In this document: positions 1 to 5,195 of the stretch, in pieces
How the letters are laid out: every line of letters begins with the position of its first letter
Position numbering within the stretch: the first letter of the stretch is position 1
Source of the DNA: JBDTMC01 sp039934475
GTDB lineage: Bacteria; Acidobacteriota; Terriglobia; Bryobacterales; Bryobacteraceae
Length of the DNA: 23,695 nucleotides
Direction of reading: 5' to 3'
Assembly (NCBI GenBank): GCA_039934475.1
Contig: JBDTMC010000066.1
Span: 1-23,695 of the forward strand
The notes under the pieces: generated by a model
The model's input: the letters and a program-made list of their open reading frames with translations, nothing else
The model's database searches: none
What the model was told of the DNA's origin: nothing
Made by a program: the position numbers and the translations under genes

Positions 1-413
1 GTAACCTGAGTGCAGATGAAGTTGGGCAGGCTCTTTGAGTACGCCATCGCGTATTCCCGCGCTTCCTCCAGCGCCTTCTTCTGCTCTTCCGGCGAAGGTG
101 GGGCCATCGGCGGCGGCCCGGCTGGCTTCGGCTTCGGCGCACCGGGCTCCGGCAGTCCGGCACTGGCCTTCTTCAACTCATCCAACGCCTCGGCGGTCTT
201 TGCCCCCGCCCCCATCGACTTGAGTTCAATGATCGCGTCTTCGCTCAGCCGGTTACTGAGCTTGATTCGCTTTAGGTAGGCAGCCACCTGCTTATCTTCG
301 TGGTGCAGTTCGATCGACGATTTCACGAACGCGATGAGCTGATCGACGCTCATGCTCATCTGCGCCAGGCAGAGGTTTGTGCATATCACCAGCAGCCCGA
401 CTACTCGCTTCAT
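1..413 (-). CDS. Secreted protein of unknown function, C-terminus beyond left edge
   Basis: Partial gene; 137 codons are visible from the ATG at 413 before the window ends. Residues 1-18 form a signal peptide (MKRVVGLLVICTNLCLAQ, cleavage likely after the final A). Residues 20-82 look like a small helical domain that alternates charged and hydrophobic residues. A Pro/Ala/Lys-rich linker (about 87-108) follows, then a charged helix, then 'LPNFICTQV' at the edge. That last motif recurs, from memory, at the start of a beta-rich domain in acidobacterial secreted proteins of unknown function. A ribosome site (AGGAAG) lies 8 nt before the ATG. The stop of the SGNH hydrolase gene is only 12 nt upstream, so this is probably the fifth gene of the kinase operon. 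I do not assign a function. An envelope or periplasmic location is inferred from the signal peptide. Confidence 0.8.
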   Translation of the reverse strand, partial: MKRVVGLLVICTNLCLAQMSMSVDQLIAFVKSSIELHHEDKQVAAYLKRIKLSNRLSEDAIIELKSMGAGAKTAEALDELKKASAGLPEPGAPKPKPAGPPPMAPPSPEEQKKALEEAREYAMAYSKSLPNFICTQV

Positions 414-425
414 ACTCTTATCTTC

Positions 426-1487
426 CTACTTGCGCCGCCGCACCGCAGGAGCGGTCTGTGGCAGGGCCTTGTTGATTGCGTCATACGCTACCGGCGCCAT
501 CAGACGGTAGCCGGAGCCGTTAGGATGAAGACCGTCGTCCGCGTATTCCGGTTTCAAAAATCCCTTCGCGTCAGCGAGGGCCGCAAAGTAATCGGCATAG
601 GTATAGCCGCGCGTCTGGCAGAACGTGCGCAGCCAGTTGTTCAACGCCACCACCCGTGCCGGCGGGCGCATCCGCGACATCTCATACCGAGGGTTTACCG
701 TCTTGTGGTAATCGCTAATCGGAAGAACCGAGGCAAAAATCGGTTTGATCTTGTGCGCCTCCGCGAGGTCGGCAATCATCGTCAAGTGATGCTGAATAGC
801 CAAGTCCGGCACGCCGCGCGCAATATCGTTTGTGCCCGCCAGAATGAATACCGCCGCCGGCTTAAGGTCGATCACGTCTGCTTTCATCCGGCCCAGCATT
901 TGCCCCGTGATCTGCCCGCTGATGCCGCGATTTACAAAGTCGCGGTCGGGGAAGTATTCGTTCAGCCGCCAGCCGTCGGTAATGGAGTCGCCCAGAAAAA
1001 CAACGCGACCGTTCGGTGTGGCAGGTGCCGGTACGTTCCGGTTGGCCTCCGCATAGCGCTTGTATTCGTCCCAGTCGGCTCCCAACGTGGTCGCCTCTTT
1101 CGAATCCAGTACCAGCCGTAGCGCCGACTCGGCCAGTGAATAGTTGACTCGCAACTCCGCTAACTGTCGATCCGCCTCCGCCGGAAAAGGAATGGGTTTC
1201 GGCAGCGCCTCGGTCAGCATCAGGAAGACCCGCAGCGCATTTATATAGCCCAATAGCACCCGCGAATCGTCTGTCCGGATATCGGGGCTCTCATAGCTCC
1301 GCTTTGCCTGTTTGGCTATCTCCACCAACGGCGCGCCGGCGCGAATCATATCGGGAATCGCGACCGAAACGGATTCCATTAACTGCGCTCCCCGATCGAT
1401 ATGCTTCGGAAACTGCGAAGGTGTAGGGGGCTGCACCGCCTGTGCCAGCAACAGCGCTGGCATCACCAGACCAACGGCCAATCTCAA
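426..1487 (-). CDS. SGNH/GDSL-family hydrolase, exported
   Basis: A 353-residue protein of the SGNH hydrolase superfamily, probably an esterase or carbohydrate deacetylase acting outside the cytoplasm. All four family blocks are visible in the C-terminal half: GDS with nucleophile Ser168 (VVFLGDSITDGW), Gly191 in RGISGQ, Asn220 in AGTND, and the Asp318-x-x-His321 pair in DDGLHPNG. Residues 1-18 are a short signal peptide ending LLLAQ. Residues 25-150 are a helical N-terminal part typical of no family I can name. I chose the TTG at 1487 because it overlaps the upstream stop (TTGA), has AGAGGA 7 nt before it and begins the signal peptide. The reading frame is open to 1589, but that extension is charged and would bury the signal peptide. 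The substrate is unknown. Confidence 0.88.
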   Translation of the reverse strand: MRLAVGLVMPALLLAQAVQPPTPSQFPKHIDRGAQLMESVSVAIPDMIRAGAPLVEIAKQAKRSYESPDIRTDDSRVLLGYINALRVFLMLTEALPKPIPFPAEADRQLAELRVNYSLAESALRLVLDSKEATTLGADWDEYKRYAEANRNVPAPATPNGRVVFLGDSITDGWRLNEYFPDRDFVNRGISGQITGQMLGRMKADVIDLKPAAVFILAGTNDIARGVPDLAIQHHLTMIADLAEAHKIKPIFASVLPISDYHKTVNPRYEMSRMRPPARVVALNNWLRTFCQTRGYTYADYFAALADAKGFLKPEYADDGLHPNGSGYRLMAPVAYDAINKALPQTAPAVRRRK

Positions 1488-2257
1488 GTTCGATCCTCTT
1501 TCTCTAACTGCAGCGTGACGGTGCCGATATGAAGCTGCAGTTGCACGCGAATTTGCACGGGTAATCTCCGATCGTCGTCGCTCACCCAAATAAACAACCG
1601 GCCCTTGCGCTGGTACAGAACATTGTTGAACAGGAACGCCTCATAACGAATCGTCTTGAACGTGCCAAGAGGCGTCGTCACTTGCTCGCGCTCCTGTGCC
1701 TCGATGCGGGCCGAAACCAATCTCTTGCCATCGGTGAGAGCCATTTGCGTGGATTGCCCTGGCTCCAACTTCAGCCGCCGCAAAGCCTGCAATCCGCCGA
1801 GGACTTCATACGAGCACTCCGGCACAGTCAGTTGCGACGACAGGATCACCTCGTTCTTCACCAGGTCGCGCTCCAGGTAGTTGGCGTGCCGCGCCGGACG
1901 GTCGAACTTGATTGTCGTTTCGCGCTTGCGCGTGCCTTCCTGTGCCTGCAGCCAGACGTCGGTGGCGCAGCCCGCTCCTGAGAAATTGGCTACATATCTG
2001 TCGTCTACGGGGAAGAGCTTTGAAACGAGGCCGGACGACAACAGGTTCACGCGGGCGTTGTTCGGCGTGTCCTGCGGGGATGAGAAGGTGAGCACCGCAT
2101 TGCCGGCGCGAATCAACCGCCATTCGATACCGTATTGCAGCCGTACTCCTGCCGAAACATCGGGCGCAGGCGCGGCGGCTGGCTCAGCGCCGCACAGCGT
2201 CACTACGGCAACCATGGCGACGGCGAAGCACCGCCTCAGGAACAGGGGACGAAGCAT
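1484..2257 (-). CDS. DUF3108-like exported protein
   Basis: A 257-residue protein from the ATG at 2257, with a clear signal peptide (MLRPLFLRRCFAVAMVAVVTLCG) and then a predicted all-beta mature part. The layout resembles DUF3108: an early 'LQYGIEWRLIRAGNAVL' strand pair, a central 'KRETTIKFD' strand, and late strands ending 'RLPVQIRVQLQLHIGTVTLQLE'. DUF3108 proteins are periplasmic or outer-membrane-associated beta proteins of unknown role. An alternative start at 2308 would give 274 residues and overlap the regulator's stop as TAATG, which favours translational coupling. However, it puts 17 extra residues before the signal peptide, so I prefer 2257. The stop overlaps the start of the hydrolase gene. 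The family assignment is by pattern only and is moderately certain. Confidence 0.75.
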   Translation of the reverse strand: MLRPLFLRRCFAVAMVAVVTLCGAEPAAAPAPDVSAGVRLQYGIEWRLIRAGNAVLTFSSPQDTPNNARVNLLSSGLVSKLFPVDDRYVANFSGAGCATDVWLQAQEGTRKRETTIKFDRPARHANYLERDLVKNEVILSSQLTVPECSYEVLGGLQALRRLKLEPGQSTQMALTDGKRLVSARIEAQEREQVTTPLGTFKTIRYEAFLFNNVLYQRKGRLFIWVSDDDRRLPVQIRVQLQLHIGTVTLQLEKEDRT

Positions 2258-2307
2258 GAATTCAAGAGTGTGACAGATGGCCAAATCAGCTCGCAAGCGG
2301 CTTCGCA

Positions 2308-2952
2308 TTAGAATTCGATTGCCTCCAGAATCTCCGAAGGTTTCTTATCGAAGGCTCTGCAAATGGCAAGAAAGCTTTCAATGCTCGGTAAGTGCGCACC
2401 GCGCTCAATGGAACTGATCTGCGACACGCTCAACTTGGTAGGTACCGCCAGATCCTTCAGTGACCAGTCCCGTTCTACTCGCAGCATCTTGATCTTGTGT
2501 CCCAGGCGCTCCCGCAGGCGGTCCTGCATCGTTTTACCGAGCCCAAACGTCTCAATAGCATTGGCCAGGGTTTGGCGAAGCTGTGCCAGCGAGAACGGTT
2601 TCGGTAAGTAATCGAAGACCTTCATCTTGAACGTCGCCCGCATGTCTTCCAGCGACGGATAGCCGGTCACCACGATTACGCAGGTCTCGGGCCAGCGCCC
2701 CAGAAACTGCTCCAAAACCTTCTCACCACTGAATTCACCCATCTTCATGTCAAGCAACAGGATGTCCGTCGCTCGTTGTTCAGCCGCACCGAAGAGTCCG
2801 TCAGGGTGTCCAAACGTGCGCACCGAATAGGCGCCCTCGTCGCGCAGGAAATCTTCCATATAGGTGCGGAAGTCCGCGTCGTCGTCCAGCACGGCGATGT
2901 CCACCAGCGACTCTGATTGCTGCAGAATCGCCTGGGTTCCGTCAGCTGCCAT
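2308..2952 (-). CDS. Response regulator with REC domain and XRE-type helix-turn-helix output
   Basis: A 214-residue cytoplasmic regulator, presumably phosphorylated by the kinase encoded just upstream. The receiver domain spans about residues 16-135 and has the acidic pair Asp24/Asp25, phospho-acceptor Asp68 (ILLLDMKMG), Thr96 (VVTGYP) and Lys118 (YLPKPF). A linker helix follows, then about residues 145-212 form a Cro/C1-type helix-turn-helix (MLRVERDWSLKDLAV, SVSQISSIERGAHLPS, LAICRAFDKKPSEIL). Most response regulators carry OmpR, NarL, NtrC or Fis-type outputs, so an XRE output is uncommon. The ATG at 2952 lies inside the end of the kinase gene (11 nt overlap), indicating coupling. The frame stays open to 3039, but that extension is arginine-rich read-through of the kinase frame. 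DNA targets are unknown; the divergent 4397-4547 gap is a natural candidate. Confidence 0.9.
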   Translation of the reverse strand: MAADGTQAILQQSESLVDIAVLDDDADFRTYMEDFLRDEGAYSVRTFGHPDGLFGAAEQRATDILLLDMKMGEFSGEKVLEQFLGRWPETCVIVVTGYPSLEDMRATFKMKVFDYLPKPFSLAQLRQTLANAIETFGLGKTMQDRLRERLGHKIKMLRVERDWSLKDLAVPTKLSVSQISSIERGAHLPSIESFLAICRAFDKKPSEILEAIEF

Positions 2953-4396
2953 TGACTTGCGCCTCCTCCGCCGCCGGCAGGCAGACTTCCAGCCGTGCGC
3001 CACCCTCCGGCCGATTGCTTGCGGCGATGGTGCCGCCATGTTGATGCACGATCCCTTCGGCTACCGTTAGCCCAAGACCCGTCCCTCGCGCATCCAACCT
3101 GCTGGTCACAAACGCTTCAAAGATCTCAGGCAAAACATTATCCGGAATGCCCGGACCATCGTCCTCAATACAAATCGTCATCCACTTCCGGCCCTGCTGA
3201 TAGATGACGGCTGACCGCGCCGTCACGTTCCCGCCTGATTGTACCGCGTGCATCGCGTTGCGCAGCAGATTCACGAACACTTGCACCAGCCTGTCTGGAT
3301 TCCCGATCACCGCGGCGACGGTGGCAATCTCGTTGTGAAAGTGCACCTCGGCCGCTTTGTCGTCGAAGCCCACCAGCGACCAGCATTCGTCGATCAACGG
3401 CCGCACCGCCACCCGTTCTGTCTCCTGCTTTCGCGCCCGCGCGAAGTCCAGCAACCCCTCACTGATCGTCCGCAGCCGCCTCGCCACGCGCATCATCCGT
3501 TCCACCCGGTCGCGTGTCGGTTGATCTTTCACCGTCTCCAGCAACTTCTCGATGGAACCGTGAAGCACGGCCATCGGCGTGTTCATCTCGTGTGCGATGC
3601 TGGCGCTCATTAATCCCAGGCTCACCAGGCGGTCCTGCTGTTCCAAATTTCTCTTCGCGGTTTCGAGCAGCGCGTTCTTCCGCTCCAGATCCTCTTCCTG
3701 ATGCCGGAGGTCGGCCACCGTCTGATTCCGCGACCGCATGATCTGGCCGATTTCGTCCTCCAGAATCAGATCCTCAGGGATCAGTTCCGCCTCCCGATCG
3801 CCCACATGTGTCGCGGCGTCGGCGGCCAGCATCAAGCGGATAGGACGGTAAACGTACTCCGGCATGATCAATAACTCCAACAGGAACACGGCCAGAAAAT
3901 ACGTCAGCCCGAGCACGCCCAAAAGCGTCCACTTTGCTGTCGATACCAGCACGCCATAAAACCCGCGCGGCAGCCGCAGACGCCGGTAAAAGCTGGAAGA
4001 CTCTTCTTTGCGATACAGATAGTCGGACGTCTCAGGGTCGGAAAAGGTATGGCCCGGATGTTCTGCCAGCCACCTCACAACTTCAACCGGCATTCCCAAT
4101 TCTTCAGCCGTCCCTTGCTGGTACTCATAGATCTCCATGCCGGGCACCGCGGGTAGCGGGCGCTCGTCTGAGAACATTTGTGTAACCAGATTGATCTCGC
4201 GATCGCGCGCGGCGCCGACGCGAGCCTCGAACAGCGGAATCATCGAAAAGTAGATCGCCGATGCCAGCACCAGGAAGAAGAGGTTGTGAAGCACCATCAA
4301 TTTCGGCCGGATCTTGAGATCCCCGAAATAGCGGGCTATCTTTGAGGCTTCCGACCGTCGAACCGCATCTGCCGGCGCTGTATTGCTGCCAAACAA
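2942..4396 (-). CDS. Membrane sensor histidine kinase
   Basis: A 484-residue sensor kinase. The first membrane segment is about residues 33-55. A roughly 95-residue extracytoplasmic loop with no recognised ligand domain follows, then a second segment at about 154-178. Next come a HAMP-like stretch (180-225) and a coiled coil (225-258). The catalytic core is complete: H-box His269 (SIAHEMNTP), N-box Asn380 (NLLRNAMHAV), G1 at 412-416 (DDGPGI) and G2 at 438-443 (GTGLGL). The start is a TTG at 4396, backed by an AGGAG ribosome site 9 nt upstream; no ATG is nearby. It overlaps the response regulator gene by 11 nt and heads the five-gene minus-strand operon. The signal sensed cannot be read from the sequence. 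Its position back-to-back with the respiratory operon makes a redox or envelope cue possible. Confidence 0.93.
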   Translation of the reverse strand: MFGSNTAPADAVRRSEASKIARYFGDLKIRPKLMVLHNLFFLVLASAIYFSMIPLFEARVGAARDREINLVTQMFSDERPLPAVPGMEIYEYQQGTAEELGMPVEVVRWLAEHPGHTFSDPETSDYLYRKEESSSFYRRLRLPRGFYGVLVSTAKWTLLGVLGLTYFLAVFLLELLIMPEYVYRPIRLMLAADAATHVGDREAELIPEDLILEDEIGQIMRSRNQTVADLRHQEEDLERKNALLETAKRNLEQQDRLVSLGLMSASIAHEMNTPMAVLHGSIEKLLETVKDQPTRDRVERMMRVARRLRTISEGLLDFARARKQETERVAVRPLIDECWSLVGFDDKAAEVHFHNEIATVAAVIGNPDRLVQVFVNLLRNAMHAVQSGGNVTARSAVIYQQGRKWMTICIEDDGPGIPDNVLPEIFEAFVTSRLDARGTGLGLTVAEGIVHQHGGTIAASNRPEGGARLEVCLPAAEEAQVNGS

Positions 4397-4405
4397 GAAT
4401 TTTTG

Positions 4406-4410
4406 CTCCT
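4406..4410 (-). promoter_or_regulatory. Ribosome binding site of the kinase gene
   Basis: Read on the minus strand this is AGGAG, 9 nt before a TTG codon. It decides the kinase start, because the next in-frame ATG lies beyond residue 30. Confidence 0.7.
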
Positions 4411-4414
4411 GTTG

Positions 4415-4427
4415 CGGAAATATTCCG
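4415..4427. repeat. Inverted repeat CGGAA-N3-TTCCG in the divergent promoter region
   Basis: The sequence is CGGAAATATTCCG: perfect 5 bp arms around a 3-nt centre. It sits between the kinase ribosome site and a TATCAT box (4431-4436 read on the minus strand), where a repressor would block transcription of the kinase operon. XRE proteins commonly bind short dyads of this kind. Binding by the adjacent REC-XRE protein is only a hypothesis. Confidence 0.4.
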
Positions 4428-4430
4428 GCT

Positions 4431-4436
4431 ATGATA
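4431..4436 (-). promoter_or_regulatory. Possible -10 box for the kinase operon
   Basis: On the minus strand this reads TATCAT (5 of 6 to TATAAT), about 35 nt before the TTG start. No good -35 hexamer lies 16-18 nt further upstream, so it is either weak or activator-dependent. Confidence 0.3.
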
Positions 4437-4516
4437 GAAATTATTCAGGAACCGCAGCCTTTCAGAGGGGCAGCGATCAGCCAATAGTCTGACACGATGT
4501 GAACCGGGCCGTAGTG

Positions 4517-4522
4517 TATACT
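4517..4522 (+). promoter_or_regulatory. Possible -10 box for the ACIII/caa3 operon
   Basis: TATACT matches TATAAT at 5 of 6 positions and would start transcription about 18 nt before actA. The best -35-like hexamer, CTGACA at 4489-4494, is 22 nt away, which is too far for ordinary sigma-70 spacing. If this is the promoter it probably needs an activator. The rest of 4397-4547 shows no other convincing signals. Confidence 0.3.
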
Positions 4523-4547
4523 GCGCCCGCTATGAACTGGGACTGGG

Positions 4548-5195
4548 ATGAGCCTAATCTTTCCGAAGTCTTTTGACAAGTATCTGCGCGTTGGCGCAGG
4601 CGTCGCCGGTCTACTGCTCCTTGGGGGCGGTGGTTTGGTCGGCTATCTCCTTACGCCGAAGGTAACCAACATTGGATACTCGCCCACGCAACCCGTGGCC
4701 TACAGCCATAAGCTGCACGCGGGCAATATGGGCATGGATTGCCTCTACTGCCACTCCACTGTGGACAAGGCAGCCTACGCTGCCATTCCGGCTACTGAAG
4801 TCTGCATGAACTGCCACGAACGGGTGAAGCCCCAAAATCCTGAGATCACCAAGATCCGGGAAAGTTACGCCACGGGCAGCCCTATCCGCTGGGTGAAGAT
4901 CCATCGTCTACCCGACTACGTCTACTTCAACCACAAGGCCCACGTCACTGTCGGCGTGAGTTGTGTCAGTTGCCACGGTCGAATCGATCAGATGGCCGAA
5001 GTGAAGCAGGCGAAGGAACTGACCATGGCATGGTGCCTGGAATGCCATCGTGCTCCGGAAGCCAACATCCGCCCCGTGGAGCTGGTTACGAAGCTGGATT
5101 GGAAACCGGATCGCGATCCCGCCGAGATCGGCCGCGAGATCATTGCTGCAAAGCACATTCTTCCTCCCACGAATTGCTCGGGGTGTCATCGATGA
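4548..5195 (+). CDS. actA: ActA, pentaheme cytochrome c subunit of Alternative Complex III
   Basis: A 215-residue periplasmic cytochrome anchored by one N-terminal membrane helix (about residues 15-36). Five CXXCH heme c motifs begin at residues 65, 86, 139, 163 and 210 (CLYCH, CMNCH, CVSCH, CLECH, CSGCH), the number established for ActA. In the complex it carries electrons from the ActB iron-sulfur chain towards ActE and the oxidase. It is the first gene of the operon, and its stop overlaps the actB start (ATGA). The ribosome site is poor: only GGGACTGGG directly precedes the ATG. A short out-of-frame ORF (4532-4576) begins 16 nt earlier and overlaps this start. Confidence 0.96.
   Translation: MSLIFPKSFDKYLRVGAGVAGLLLLGGGGLVGYLLTPKVTNIGYSPTQPVAYSHKLHAGNMGMDCLYCHSTVDKAAYAAIPATEVCMNCHERVKPQNPEITKIRESYATGSPIRWVKIHRLPDYVYFNHKAHVTVGVSCVSCHGRIDQMAEVKQAKELTMAWCLECHRAPEANIRPVELVTKLDWKPDRDPAEIGREIIAAKHILPPTNCSGCHR

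Noticed and set aside
300..1121. 273-residue plus-strand frame
   Set aside because: Lies opposite the SGNH hydrolase, is rich in Arg/His/Gln without motifs, and is a shadow of the GC-rich gene.
2953..3039. Upstream extension of the response regulator
   Set aside because: Arginine-rich read-through of the kinase coding region; the ATG at 2952 gives a normal REC start.
4961..5191. 77-residue upstream extension of ActB
   Set aside because: It overlaps actA out of frame and is charged and motif-free. The ATGA start at 5192 gives a normal ActB N-terminus.
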